A DNA stretch of 64,000 nucleotides from CAVVFX01 sp963777595 (GCA_963777595.1 CAVZRE010000016.1:14092-78091), one strand, 5' to 3'. Numbered from the stretch's first letter, positions 23,473 through 33,213 are shown. Numbers and translations are program-made. Notes: generated by a model from the letters alone, not told the origin.

Positions 23473-26192
23473 TTGACCGCCGGGACGGGCGTCGCATGTC
23501 CCGCCTCATCTTTCCGTGTCTCGGCTTCGGCGTCATCTTTCCGTGCCTCGGCTTCGGCCTCGCGCCAATCCTGATCGGCCTGGCCATCGTGACGGCCTCG
23601 TTCCTCATAGATTTCATAGGCCCGTTTGGCGATGTCCGGTTTCTGCGCAACTGATTTCTTTTCGAGCAGCGGAGCTTTCGTGGGATCGAGAATCCGATAA
23701 GCGAGCAGTTTCACGCGATCGTTCACCAGCGCCCAAGCCACGGCGTACGCCCAAACAAATCCTGCCCAACCCCAACCGAGAGGCGTCATGAACAGCCCGT
23801 AAACTGCAATCAGAGTCGCTATGGTTTGCGTACCGAGGACCGCTAACCAAAGAATCCGCGCGGGGCGTATGGACCAGAATGGGCCGCGCGTGCGCGTCAA
23901 GAATATGGTGAGATGTCCGGCCACCGACAGTTTCAAATACATCAGCGTCTGGATGTGATCGCGGTCCAGATGAAAGACGCGCTCACCAAGATAGAATAAG
24001 CCAAATGCGGCCACGACGCCAATTACGCCCAGGACAGTGGAGACCCCCAACACCAGGCGCATGTTCCAGGCTTCGGGCTTGTCTTTGTAATGGACGTTGT
24101 CATAGGCAATGGACAGGATGGCGCCATCATTGAGCAACGCCAGCATCACAATCATCACCGCGGTTACCGGATAGAAGTTGAAAACGAGAATCGCCAGCGT
24201 CATGAAGAACAGCACGCGCAGCGTTTCTGCGATGCGGTAGATCGCATAGCTATTCATCCGCTGGAAGATGCGGCGGCTCTCCTTAATCGCATCGATGATC
24301 ACCGATAAGCCGGAAGCCAGCAGCACGATGGATGCGGCCGCGCGGGCAGTATCGGTTGCGCCGGAAACGGCAATCCCGCAATCCGCTTTCTTCAGCGCCG
24401 GAGCATCGTTCACCCCGTCACCGGTCATACCGACGATATGTCCGTGCTGTTGCAGGACGTCCACAATATGGAATTTATGTTCGGGGAATACCTGGGCGAA
24501 ACCGTCCGCTTTCGCGATGGCGTCGGCTGACTGCGCGGACTCGTGATGCTTGATATCGCCGAGGCCGCTAGCATCCAGGATGTTAGTGCCCATCCCCAAT
24601 TGTCGAGCTGTTTCCTTAGCGATCGCCAATTGATCGCCGGTAACCATCTTGACGCTGACGCCCATCTGACGGGCGCTCGCGATGGTGGCTTTGGCTTGCT
24701 CGCGAGGCGGATCGAACAGCGGCAGCACGCCAACGATCTGCCACTTGCCTTCCTCATCCGCTCGCGCCACGCCTAATGAACGGTAACCCTTGGCCGCAAA
24801 TTCGTTGACCGCTTTTTCGATGGCTGGCTTTACCTCGCCGGCGTTGGTCGACATCGCCAGAATGACCTGCGGCGCTCCCTTAGCCACGAAGAACTGTTTA
24901 CCATCCGCGCCTTTGACGGTAGCCTCGGTGCGCTTATGCACCGGATCGAACGGCTTGAAATGAACTACCTGGCACGCCTTGAGCGCTTTATCATCCTTTA
25001 CGCCGCCGATCACAGCCAGGTCGATGGTGTCCTTGTCTTCCGCACGCGAAGCTAACGCCGCGTAGAGGATGACCTGGTCGGCGGGATTGCCGCTCAGTGT
25101 GAAGGGGTCGCCCAGCGAAAGCTTGTTTTGGGTGAGCGTCCCGGTCTTATCCGAGCAAAGAATGTCCACGCCGGCCAATTCTTCGATCGCCGCGAGCCGG
25201 GTGACGATCGCTTGTTTTTTCGCCAGCAGACGAGCGCCGACCGCCATGGTCACGGACAGCACCGTGGGCATGGCCACGGGAATCGCGGCCACCAGAAGCA
25301 CCAGGGCGAACTCCAGCGTGCCCAGGATCGGGTCGTGACGGAAGAGAGCGACGCCGACAATCAGCGATACCAGAACCGCGGCGAGAATAATCAGGTAGTC
25401 GCCAATCTTCAGCACCGCTTTTTGAAAATGACTGGCGGTTTCCGCGCCTTCCACCATTTGCGCAGTCTTGCCGAAATAGGTATTCGTACCGGTCGCGTAG
25501 ACCATTCCTTCAATCTCGCCCTGGCGAATGATCGATCCCGAAAACACGGCGTCGCCAAGCTTGCGTTCGACAGGTAAAGACTCGCCGGTCAATGCGGATT
25601 GATCCACCTGCACCGGGTCGCCCGGCAGCAGGCGCGCATCGGCCGGAACAATATCGCCGAGTTTCAAGCGGATGACGTCGCCAGGCACCAACTCGCGGGC
25701 CGGCGGGTCGGTCCACTTGCCATCTCGTTTGACTTTGGCATTGATCGCCAACTGGGCCTTGAGTGCGGCGATGGCGTTGCCCGCCTGGTGTTCTTCCCAG
25801 AATCCCACGATCGCGTTGGAGACGAGCAACAAGAGGATGATGAAAAAGTCCGGCCAGTGGCGGACCACGCCCGACAGAATCACCGCTCCCTCGATCATCC
25901 AAGGGATTGGGCCCCAAAAATAACTGAGGAATTTCAGGAACGGATTGTCCTTCTTTTCAGCGATTGCGTTGGGCCCGTATTGCGCCAGCCGTTTCTGCGC
26001 CTCAGCTTGAGTGAGGCCGTCCGGCGACGAGCTCAGCTTTTTCTCAAGTTCGGGCATGGGAACAGATTTCAGGTCTTTCTGCACCGCATTCTTCGAACCG
26101 TCTTTCGCTGCGGCCCCGGTTCCAGGCTTCGCCCCGTTGGTGGATCCCGGTTTCGTATTGGGAGTTTTCGATTCGTCGGCGGTGGGTTTCAT
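23469..26192 (-). CDS. Plasma-membrane H+-exporting P-type ATPase
   Basis: The 907-residue type IIIA ATPase shows the actuator loop SALTGESLPVER, the phosphorylation site CSDKTGTLTQNK, the hinge TGDGVNDAPALKKADCGIAV and the membrane motif AAIPVAMPTVLSVTMAVGAR, which is typical of fungal, plant and bacterial proton pumps. The first 45 residues are low-complexity and charged, and a charged repeat tail rich in KDxAEAEARKDE follows the last helix (~870-900), perhaps a regulatory tail. It would expel protons using ATP, useful when acid (acetate) is produced by the neighbouring phosphoketolase route. A 60-base gap separates it from the upstream small gene; the PPK2 gene overlaps its end by four bases. 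Confidence 0.92.
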   Translation of the reverse strand: MKPTADESKTPNTKPGSTNGAKPGTGAAAKDGSKNAVQKDLKSVPMPELEKKLSSSPDGLTQAEAQKRLAQYGPNAIAEKKDNPFLKFLSYFWGPIPWMIEGAVILSGVVRHWPDFFIILLLLVSNAIVGFWEEHQAGNAIAALKAQLAINAKVKRDGKWTDPPARELVPGDVIRLKLGDIVPADARLLPGDPVQVDQSALTGESLPVERKLGDAVFSGSIIRQGEIEGMVYATGTNTYFGKTAQMVEGAETASHFQKAVLKIGDYLIILAAVLVSLIVGVALFRHDPILGTLEFALVLLVAAIPVAMPTVLSVTMAVGARLLAKKQAIVTRLAAIEELAGVDILCSDKTGTLTQNKLSLGDPFTLSGNPADQVILYAALASRAEDKDTIDLAVIGGVKDDKALKACQVVHFKPFDPVHKRTEATVKGADGKQFFVAKGAPQVILAMSTNAGEVKPAIEKAVNEFAAKGYRSLGVARADEEGKWQIVGVLPLFDPPREQAKATIASARQMGVSVKMVTGDQLAIAKETARQLGMGTNILDASGLGDIKHHESAQSADAIAKADGFAQVFPEHKFHIVDVLQQHGHIVGMTGDGVNDAPALKKADCGIAVSGATDTARAAASIVLLASGLSVIIDAIKESRRIFQRMNSYAIYRIAETLRVLFFMTLAILVFNFYPVTAVMIVMLALLNDGAILSIAYDNVHYKDKPEAWNMRLVLGVSTVLGVIGVVAAFGLFYLGERVFHLDRDHIQTLMYLKLSVAGHLTIFLTRTRGPFWSIRPARILWLAVLGTQTIATLIAVYGLFMTPLGWGWAGFVWAYAVAWALVNDRVKLLAYRILDPTKAPLLEKKSVAQKPDIAKRAYEIYEERGRHDGQADQDWREAEAEARKDDAEAETRKDEAGHATPVPAVK

Positions 26193-26252
26193 AATGTGTG
26201 CTCTTTCTGTTCTGCGATACCGCAGGTTTCGCGTGTGGCTGGATGTCTATTT

Positions 26253-26477
26253 TCAGGGACCAGTTGAGATCGGCTGCGACCGGAAGGGAGGCAGTCGCGA
26301 CAAATCGTCGCTCATGACGTAGATCGCGAGGGCCGAAAGCATGAGGAACATTCCGACCCAGAAGCGCCAGTCATGATGCGCTCGCTGCCAGTAAGAACGT
26401 TTGTCACGATCTATATGGATGTGATGAACAGCGGCGGGAACAGCCCCTTCGTTGCCCGGGTTAGTGGATTTGCTCAT
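26253..26477 (-). CDS. Small single-pass membrane protein
   Basis: The 74-residue protein has a histidine-rich N-terminus (AVHHIHIDRDKRSYWQRAHH) and one hydrophobic helix (WRFWVGMFLMLSALAIYVM, ~46-64), then a short tail. No family was recognised. It starts eight bases after the aldolase stop codon and precedes the H+-ATPase gene, so it belongs to the same transcript and could be an accessory to the pump. That is a guess from position. Confidence 0.6.
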   Translation of the reverse strand: MSKSTNPGNEGAVPAAVHHIHIDRDKRSYWQRAHHDWRFWVGMFLMLSALAIYVMSDDLSRLPPFRSQPISTGP

Positions 26478-26485
26478 TGGGGTCT

Positions 26486-27544
26486 TTACGCGGCAGGCTT
26501 TGCGACATGCGGCATTCTCGCCGACGGCTTTTCCATCGCGGCGTTGTATTCGCCGCGACGGGCAGCACGGTTGCACCTGGCTCGATGCAGGAGGGCTTGC
26601 TGTGCCGCCGCCACATTCGCCTCCTCACCTCGCCAGATTTCTAGAGCCGGTTGCTGGATAGCGCGGGCAAACGAGAACGCCAACGCCCAAGGCATTCGCG
26701 ATTTGAACCTGACATTCATGTCGTTTAATCGGGCCGATGCCAGTTCGGCGGATTGGCCGCCCGACAGAAATGCAACGCCCGGAACGGCCGCGGGGACGGC
26801 GCGCAAGAGACATTTGACCGTGGCATCCGCCACCTCGTCCACATCTTCCTGCCTGGGGCAGGCCGATCCGGGAAGCACCATGTTAGGCTTCAGGATCATG
26901 CCTTCGAGCATCACGCCCTGCGCATGAAGCTCAACAAAGACCGTGCGCAAGACTTCCTCCGTGACCTGAGCGCACTGGGCCAAGGTATGCTCGCCGGCCA
27001 TCAGCACCTCGGGTTCGACGACGGGAACGAGTCCGGCTTCCTGGCAGAGCGCAGCATAGCGGGCCAACGCTTGTGCGTTGGCCTCGATGCAGGCAAGGGT
27101 TGGAATGCCGTGGCTCAATGCGATTACCGCCCGCCACTTGGCAAAACGCGCGCCCATTTGAAAGTACTCTTTGAGGCGGTCGCGCAATCCGTCCAACCCT
27201 TCGGTTATTTTCTCTTGAGGATGACCCGCGAGGTCCTTTGCTCCGGTATCGACTTTGATGCCGGGAATGATTCCCGCATCGAGGATGGCGTTGATGAAAG
27301 GCGTGCCATCGTTTTTCTTCTGGCGAATCGTCTCATCGTAGAGGATCACGCCACTAATCGATTCGCCGAGGCCTGGCGTCGAGATAATCAACTGGCGATA
27401 TGCTCGCCGGGCCTCCACGGTTTGTGGAATGCCCAACGGAGCAAACCGTTTGTTGCAGGTTGGATTACTTTCATCCATAGCCAGCAGTCCCTTGTTGCCG
27501 GCGACTATCTTAGTCGCGGTTTCGATCAGCTCTTGCTCGTTCAT
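26486..27544 (-). CDS. Class I fructose-bisphosphate aldolase
   Basis: The 352-residue enzyme cleaves or forms fructose-1,6-bisphosphate without metal. It has the eukaryote-like start GLLAMDESNPTCNKRF, the GVILYDETIRQ segment, and the Schiff-base lysine in MILKPNMVLPG (~residue 220). FLSGGQSAELASARLNDMN follows near the C-terminus. It overlaps the phosphoketolase gene by four bases. With transaldolase, RpiB and triose-phosphate isomerase in the window it supports interconversion of sugar phosphates around the phosphoketolase branch. Late-protein residues (HRARCNRAARRGEYNAAMEK) retain the typical terminal GEYN motif. Confidence 0.92.
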   Translation of the reverse strand: MNEQELIETATKIVAGNKGLLAMDESNPTCNKRFAPLGIPQTVEARRAYRQLIISTPGLGESISGVILYDETIRQKKNDGTPFINAILDAGIIPGIKVDTGAKDLAGHPQEKITEGLDGLRDRLKEYFQMGARFAKWRAVIALSHGIPTLACIEANAQALARYAALCQEAGLVPVVEPEVLMAGEHTLAQCAQVTEEVLRTVFVELHAQGVMLEGMILKPNMVLPGSACPRQEDVDEVADATVKCLLRAVPAAVPGVAFLSGGQSAELASARLNDMNVRFKSRMPWALAFSFARAIQQPALEIWRGEEANVAAAQQALLHRARCNRAARRGEYNAAMEKPSARMPHVAKPAA

Positions 27545-29982
27545 TTAGGTGCACTCCATTTCCAGTTGCGAATTTCCGGCAAGTCTTCGCCATGCTTGTC
27601 GATATAGAGCTTATGCTCGATCAGCTTGTCCTGCATGTTCTGCTTCAAGTAAGCGCCTTTAGAACCTAAATGCGGCAGTCGATCGACCACATCCTGCACC
27701 AGATGAAACCGGTCCAGATCGTTCTGCACGCGCATGTCGAAGGCCGTCGTAATGGTGCCCTCTTCCTTGTAGCCGCGAACGTGCATATTGCGATTCGTCC
27801 GGCTGTAGGTCAGGCGATGGATTAGCCAGGGGTAGCCGTGAAAGCCGAAGATGATGTGTTTGTCCTTCGTGAACAGAGAATCGTAGTCCCGTTCGCTCAA
27901 GCCGTGGGGATGCTCGGTCTGCGGCTGTAACTTCATTAGGTCGACTACGTTAATCACGCGGATCTTCAGTGCGGGCAGGTGCTCGCGAAGAATCGAAACG
28001 GCAGCAAGAATCTCCAGTGTCGGCGTGTCGCCACAGCAAGCCATCACGACGTCCGGCTCGCCATCCTGATCGTTACTTGCCCATTGCCAGATGCCGATTC
28101 CTTCCGTGCAATGTACCACCGCCTGATCCATGGTCAGCCATTGCGGCAGCGCGTGTTTTCCCGCCACCACGACATTGACGTAATTGCGGCTCCGTAGAGA
28201 ATGGTCGAAGACCGAGAGCAGGCAATTCGCGTCTGGCGGAAGGTAGGCGCGGACGATACTGGCCTTCTTATTGATGACGTGATCGAGGAAGCCGGGATCC
28301 TGATGGGTGAAGCCGTTATGATCCTGCTGCCAGACGTGCGAAGCGAGAAGGTAGTTCAGCGACGAGATCTTGCGGCGCCAGGGAAGTTCCGAGGTCACCT
28401 TCAGCCATTTGGCATGCTGGCTGAACATGGAGTCGACAATGCGAATGAAAGCTTCGTAGCTATTGAAGAGACCATGCCGTCCGGTTAACAGATAGCCTTC
28501 CAGCCAACCCTCGCACTGGTGCTCGCTGAGCATAGAGTCCAGGACGAGCCCGGCAGGAGCCAGGAATTCATCGTTGTCTACTTCGCGAGCATCCCATTGT
28601 CGATTGGTGACTTCGAAGACCGCGCCCAGAAGGTTCGAGATGGTCTCATCCGGACCGAAGACACGGAAGTTGCGCTGATCCTGATTTAGCTTCACCACAT
28701 CGCGAATGAAGTTACCCAGCACGAGGGTATCCTGTCCGTCGACAGCGCCGGGCGACGGAACGTGCACTGCGTGAGCGTGGAAATCCGGCATGCACAGGTC
28801 GCGCAGTAGAATGCCGCCGTTGGCGTGCGGATTGGAGCCCATTCTCCGGTTGCCCTTCGGCGCCAGATCGGCTAACTCCGGCATGAGACGGCCATGCTCG
28901 TCAAATAACTCTTCAGCCTTATAGCTCTTCATCCAGGCTTCCAGCAACGGGACGTGATTGGGATGCTCGGAATCCACCAGGATCGGTACCTGGTGCGCCC
29001 GGAAGGTTCCTTCGATTTGCAAACCGTCGACCACCTTCGGGCCTGTCCATCCCTTGGGCGACCGCAAAACGATCATTGGCCAGCGCGGACGGGCAGCGTC
29101 TTTTGTGGTTCGCGCATGTTCCTGGATTTGGCGGATGTCTTCGACGGCCTTATCGAGCGTCGCAGCCATTAGCTGGTGCATCGTTTCGGGATCGTCGCCT
29201 TCCACAAACAAAGGATCCCAACCGCAGCCGCGGAAGAATTGCTCCAGTTCTTCGTGTTCGATCCTGGAAAGGACGGTCGGGTTGCTGATCTTGAAGCCAT
29301 TGAGATGCAGGATGGGCAGCACAGCTCCGTCAGTGATCGGATTAAGAAATTTGTTGGACTGCCATGCGGTGGCCAGTGGACCGGTTTCCGCTTCACCGTC
29401 GCCGACCACACAGGCGACGATCAGGCCGGGATTATCGAACGCCGCGCCGAAAGCATGGCTCACCGAATATCCCAACTCGCCGCCTTCATGAATCGAGCCT
29501 GGCGTCGTCGGCGCAACATGGCTGGAGATCCCGCCGGGAAACGAGAACTGCGTGAAGAGCTTCTTCAGCCCAGCCTCGTCCTGGGTGACGTTTGGATAAA
29601 CTTCACTCCAGGTGCCTTCGAGATAAACGTTGCCCACGATCGCCGGGCCGCCGTGACCGGGCCCCGCGATGTAGAACATGTCCAGGTCGTATTTCTTGAT
29701 GACCCGATTCAGATGGACGTAGATGAAGTTCTGGCCCGGGGTCGTGCCCCAATGCCCGACGACCAGAGGCTTCACGTGAGCGAGTTTTAGCGGTTCTTTC
29801 AACAGCGGATTGTCGTAAAGATAAATTTGCCCGACCGACAGATAATTGGCCGCGCGCCAGTAAGAATTGATCTTCTGGAGCATTTCCGGCGTGAGTGTAT
29901 TGGTTTTGGCGGTCAAGTCCTTGGCGTCGATCGCGTCAGGTTTCTTGTGAGGCCGTTCGGGAGTCAGCGTATTGGTCTTCAT
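27541..29982 (-). CDS. xfp: Xylulose-5-/fructose-6-phosphate phosphoketolase
   Basis: The 813-residue thiamine-diphosphate enzyme splits xylulose-5-phosphate or fructose-6-phosphate with phosphate to give acetyl-phosphate. Hallmarks are YLSVGQIYLYDNPLL, VVGHWGTTPGQNFIYVHLNR (catalytic histidine), IAGPGHGGPAIVGNVYLEGT and the cofactor motif VVGDGEAETGPLATAWQSNK. Length matches the family. The N-terminus contains a near-duplicate segment (KTNTLTPE at residues ~2-9 and ~26-33), and the second copy aligns with the usual family start. The acetate kinase gene lies four bases upstream, so acetyl-phosphate made here can give ATP directly. Confidence 0.95.
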   Translation of the reverse strand: MKTNTLTPERPHKKPDAIDAKDLTAKTNTLTPEMLQKINSYWRAANYLSVGQIYLYDNPLLKEPLKLAHVKPLVVGHWGTTPGQNFIYVHLNRVIKKYDLDMFYIAGPGHGGPAIVGNVYLEGTWSEVYPNVTQDEAGLKKLFTQFSFPGGISSHVAPTTPGSIHEGGELGYSVSHAFGAAFDNPGLIVACVVGDGEAETGPLATAWQSNKFLNPITDGAVLPILHLNGFKISNPTVLSRIEHEELEQFFRGCGWDPLFVEGDDPETMHQLMAATLDKAVEDIRQIQEHARTTKDAARPRWPMIVLRSPKGWTGPKVVDGLQIEGTFRAHQVPILVDSEHPNHVPLLEAWMKSYKAEELFDEHGRLMPELADLAPKGNRRMGSNPHANGGILLRDLCMPDFHAHAVHVPSPGAVDGQDTLVLGNFIRDVVKLNQDQRNFRVFGPDETISNLLGAVFEVTNRQWDAREVDNDEFLAPAGLVLDSMLSEHQCEGWLEGYLLTGRHGLFNSYEAFIRIVDSMFSQHAKWLKVTSELPWRRKISSLNYLLASHVWQQDHNGFTHQDPGFLDHVINKKASIVRAYLPPDANCLLSVFDHSLRSRNYVNVVVAGKHALPQWLTMDQAVVHCTEGIGIWQWASNDQDGEPDVVMACCGDTPTLEILAAVSILREHLPALKIRVINVVDLMKLQPQTEHPHGLSERDYDSLFTKDKHIIFGFHGYPWLIHRLTYSRTNRNMHVRGYKEEGTITTAFDMRVQNDLDRFHLVQDVVDRLPHLGSKGAYLKQNMQDKLIEHKLYIDKHGEDLPEIRNWKWSAPK

Positions 29983-29986
29983 GGTT

Positions 29987-31126
29987 TCAATCCTTTTTCT
30001 TCACCGTGTCGGTCTCGAGAAGGTTGCAGACCGACCGGGCAATCATCAAATCTTCATCGGTTCGAATGACGCGCACCGTTATCCGGCTCGCATCGGTAGA
30101 AATCACTTCTGCAGTTTCGGCGTTGCGCGGGCCGCTCAGTTCGACGCCAAGGAAGCCGATGCCATCGCAGATACGCGCGCGGACTGATGGAGCGTTCTCG
30201 CCGATCCCGCCGGCGAACACGAGCGTGTCCAGGCCGCCCAGCGCAGCGGCAAAAGCACCGATCCACTTTTTTGCCTGATAACAGAACAGCGCGACAGCGT
30301 CCGCCGCCCTGGGTTCCTGCCCTTCCTGCGCGAGTAAGTCCCGCATGTCGGAGCTGATCTCCGACACTCCCAGCAGTCCGGATTGGTGATTCACCATATC
30401 GTAGAACTGCGAGGTGGTGATCTGCTCAGTTCGCATCAGATACGGCGACAGACTGGGATCCAGATCGCCGGAGCGTGTGCTCATGACCAATCCGGACGTC
30501 GGCGTGAAACTCATGCTGGTATCGACGCTCTTGCCGTTGTGCACTGCGGCCATGCTGGCGCCATTGCCCAGGTGGGCGAGGATGACGCGTCCGGCGGTCG
30601 CCGCCGAGTCTCCCAGCCGAACCAGTTCTTCCATGAGGTAGGCATAGGAAAGACCGTGGAAGCCGTAACGTTGGACTCCCTTCGCGTAGAAACGGCGCGG
30701 GATGGGAAGGAGTTTGGCAACCATCGGCATGGTTTGGTGAAACGCCGTGTCGAAACAAGCTACCTGCGGCATCTTCGCATGACGCTCCCGGAACGTCTCG
30801 ATCAGCTCGATCTCGCTCGGCAAATGCTCAGGGTCGTACGGACTGATGCGGTGCAACTCATCGAGCAACTCCTGGGTGACTAACTCGGGCGCGGTGTGAT
30901 GCATGCCGTGGACCACACGGTGTCCGACTGCCTGCACGGATGCAAAACTTTCCTGTTCCTGGAGCCAATCGAGCAGAGCGTTTGCCGCCGATTTGTGGTC
31001 GGAGGCTGCGAACGCGAGACTGCTTTGTTTCTCCTTTTCAGCGGGGTCATGAAACTGGAGACTCGTCCCGCTCATGCCGATCCGCTCAACCGTTCCATAC
31101 AGCCCACGCGACCGGTTTTCGTTCAT
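29987..31126 (-). CDS. ackA: Acetate kinase (5' end disrupted)
   Basis: The protein converts acetyl-phosphate and ADP to acetate and ATP. Recognisable motifs are VQAVGHRVVHG, ACFDTAFHQTMP, ILAHLGNGASMAAVHNGKS, SGLVMSTRSGDLDP and VFAGGIGENAPSVR. The first in-frame ATG (31126) gives 379 residues but omits the essential first strand. That strand, VLTINGGSSSIKFALYQ, is encoded just upstream in the same frame without any in-frame ATG, GTG or TTG. An ATG at 31181 is one base out of frame; removing the C at 31178 would give MVLTINGGSSS. So the gene has a start frameshift, a rare start codon, or a sequence error. It sits between the HAD and phosphoketolase genes. Confidence 0.8.
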   Translation of the reverse strand: MNENRSRGLYGTVERIGMSGTSLQFHDPAEKEKQSSLAFAASDHKSAANALLDWLQEQESFASVQAVGHRVVHGMHHTAPELVTQELLDELHRISPYDPEHLPSEIELIETFRERHAKMPQVACFDTAFHQTMPMVAKLLPIPRRFYAKGVQRYGFHGLSYAYLMEELVRLGDSAATAGRVILAHLGNGASMAAVHNGKSVDTSMSFTPTSGLVMSTRSGDLDPSLSPYLMRTEQITTSQFYDMVNHQSGLLGVSEISSDMRDLLAQEGQEPRAADAVALFCYQAKKWIGAFAAALGGLDTLVFAGGIGENAPSVRARICDGIGFLGVELSGPRNAETAEVISTDASRITVRVIRTDEDLMIARSVCNLLETDTVKKKD

Positions 31127-31184
31127 TTGGTAGAGCGCGAACTTGATGCTCGACGAGCCGCCGTTGATCGTCAGGACGCATGCG

Positions 31185-31829
31185 TTAGCTGGTTGCGTGA
31201 CTGACTCCCAGTTTCGATAATCCGAACGAAGCCAACTTTTCGCAGGTAGACTTGTAATCGATGTGATGAATGCTGCGAATTCCCAAACTCTCCGCGATTT
31301 CGACGAACATCGGGGTGTTGTCGATGTACACTACTTGCTCGGATTTCGCCTGGGCGATGTCCAGAGCAAACGAAAACATTTCGACGTCGGGCTTACGGAT
31401 GTGGACGAAGCAGGAGGAAATGAATGTATCCGCCAAGGCGTCCAGCTTAAATTCGCGAATGCGATGCGCATTCACCTCGCGCGATTCGTTGCTGACTACG
31501 GCGACTCTCAACCCGTGCCGGACCTTGAGCTGAGCAAACAGCTCCAACATCTTCGGGTAAGGCTTCGATTGCGCGCACATGAAGCTGCGGAACTCGCCCC
31601 TCGTGAATGGCCGTTCCTGATAGAAGACCACCCGGTCCAAATATTCGCCGAACGACATCTTTCCCTCTTCGTGAGTTTCGAAGTTCAGGCGATGCCGTTC
31701 TTCCATCTCCGCCCATCCCAGCTTGAAGTTCTTCGCGGCGCGCCGGCGGGCCACGTGATCCCACCCGTTGGTGAGCAGGACGCCGCCAACATCCAGAAAC
31801 AACGTTGTGACGGGAGTTATCTTTTTCAT
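31185..31829 (-). CDS. HAD-superfamily hydrolase
   Basis: The 214-residue HAD protein has motif I LFLDVGGVLLTN (nucleophile Asp ~13, with Gly at the +2 position as in several HAD branches). Its motif II serine is in VVSNESREVN, a lysine is in HIRKPDVEMF, and motif IV is VVYIDNTPMFVE. Such enzymes remove phosphate from small molecules; the substrate is unknown. It overlaps the transaldolase gene by four bases and runs into the disrupted start of ackA, so a sugar-phosphate or metabolite-repair role in the pathway is plausible but inferred. Confidence 0.82.
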   Translation of the reverse strand: MKKITPVTTLFLDVGGVLLTNGWDHVARRRAAKNFKLGWAEMEERHRLNFETHEEGKMSFGEYLDRVVFYQERPFTRGEFRSFMCAQSKPYPKMLELFAQLKVRHGLRVAVVSNESREVNAHRIREFKLDALADTFISSCFVHIRKPDVEMFSFALDIAQAKSEQVVYIDNTPMFVEIAESLGIRSIHHIDYKSTCEKLASFGLSKLGVSHATS

Positions 31830-32965
31830 GACACTTTCTTCAAGCGTTTAGGTGACCTTTGCGCCAAGGTCTTCATCAACTGGTCGAACGGCTCGCAAAA
31901 TTTCCGGACGCCTTCTTCTTCCAGTTCACGGGTCACATGGTCGAGATTGATATTTAATTCCGGTAATTGTTCGAGTAACCATTGGGCTTCCTTGACCTGA
32001 TGTTCGAGGCGGGCCTTAGGATCTCCATGGTCGCGATAAGCATCGATCGTTTCCATTGGCGCGGTATCGACTGTATCCGGTCCGATGAGGGCCTCCATGT
32101 ATTTCACGTCGCTGTAGTTCGGGTTCTTGGTGCTGGTACTGGCCCACAACAACCTCTGCGGACGAGCGCCGTGAACCTTCGCCAGTTCCGTAAACCGTTC
32201 CCCGCCGAAGATGTCTTTGAAGATCTGGTAGGCCATCTTCGCGCTGGCGATGGCGATCTGTCCGTGCGCCTTTTTGGCGATTTCTGCTTCCTTGCAATCT
32301 TGCGCCATTAGCTTCTCGATGAGCGGGTCCACTAGCGCATCGATGCGGCTCACAAAAAAGCTGGCCACCGACGCCAGACGATTCACCGCGTATCCTTGCG
32401 CGGCGCGCGACCCGACGCCGTTGATGTAGGCTTCCGTCACCTGCCGGTACCGCGGCAACCCGAAGAGCAGCGTGACATTGACGCTAATTCCTTCGCTCAC
32501 CAGTTGTTCGATCGCAGGCAGTCCCTCAGCCGTGGCAGGAACCTTAATGAGTACATTGGGGCGATTCAGCGCAGCCCATAAACGGCGGGCTTCAGCGATC
32601 GTCTCCCCAGTGTCGTGCGCAAGGTGCGGATTGACCTCCAGGCTGACATATCCATCCCTGCCATCGGTCTCATCGTAGAGCGGACGGAATCCGTCAGCAG
32701 CGCTTTGCACGTCACTCTGGCTGAGCTTTTCGTAGATGGTCTCCGCTCCTTTGCCAGCGACCGCCATCGCCCGTATCTCGTCGTTGTAAATCTGACTCTC
32801 GACAATCGCCTTCTCGAAAATAGCGGGATTCGAGGTCATCCCACGCACCCCATCCTTCTCGATCAGACGCCGGAGCTCCCCGCCCGCGAACAGGTCGCGC
32901 CGGATGTAGTCCAACCAGAGAGATTGACCTAAGGTTCCCAACTCTTTTAATCGATTGACGCTCAT
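31826..32965 (-). CDS. tal: Transaldolase
   Basis: The 379-residue enzyme moves a dihydroxyacetone unit between sugar phosphates in the non-oxidative pentose phosphate pathway. Signals are GVRGMTSNPAIFEKAI near residue 40, VSLEVNPHLAHDTGETI, and the Schiff-base lysine in NVLIKVPATAEGLPA (~residue 140). RLLWASTSTKNPNYSDV is also present. The length fits the long (TalB-like, about 370-residue) bacterial/actinobacterial subclass. It overlaps the RpiB fragment gene and the HAD gene by four bases each, so the block is translationally coupled. Confidence 0.94.
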   Translation of the reverse strand: MSVNRLKELGTLGQSLWLDYIRRDLFAGGELRRLIEKDGVRGMTSNPAIFEKAIVESQIYNDEIRAMAVAGKGAETIYEKLSQSDVQSAADGFRPLYDETDGRDGYVSLEVNPHLAHDTGETIAEARRLWAALNRPNVLIKVPATAEGLPAIEQLVSEGISVNVTLLFGLPRYRQVTEAYINGVGSRAAQGYAVNRLASVASFFVSRIDALVDPLIEKLMAQDCKEAEIAKKAHGQIAIASAKMAYQIFKDIFGGERFTELAKVHGARPQRLLWASTSTKNPNYSDVKYMEALIGPDTVDTAPMETIDAYRDHGDPKARLEHQVKEAQWLLEQLPELNINLDHVTRELEEEGVRKFCEPFDQLMKTLAQRSPKRLKKVS

Positions 32966-33213
32966 GAAACCGTTTCCTTGTTTTCCAGGCTTTCCACTTC
33001 GGCGACACGCCGCCGGTGTCTTTCAGCGCCGCTGAAACGCGACTCGAGAAATAGTCTGACCCACTCCCAAGCGTCCGACTTCGTAACCACGCGGCCACCC
33101 AGGCAGATGACGTTCATATCGTCATCCTCAACGCCCTGATGGGCTGAAAAGAAATCATTGATCAGGCCGGCCCCCACGCCGGGCACCTTGTTGGAGGCAA
33201 TGCAAGCGCCCAT
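32962..33213 (-). pseudogene. rpiB: RpiB (ribose-5-phosphate isomerase B), N-terminally truncated
   Basis: The 84 residues MGACIASNKVPGVGAGLIND, DDDMNVICLGGRVV and RFSGAERHRRRVAEVE match the C-terminal half of RpiB, normally about 150 residues. The first half, with the substrate loop and the catalytic-cysteine region, is missing. Upstream DNA switches directly into the UPF0182 gene. The ATG shown is fortuitous: in intact RpiB this region reads (V)GACIAxNKVPG. The fragment cannot be a functional isomerase on its own. The 3' coupling to tal is still in place. Confidence 0.75.
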
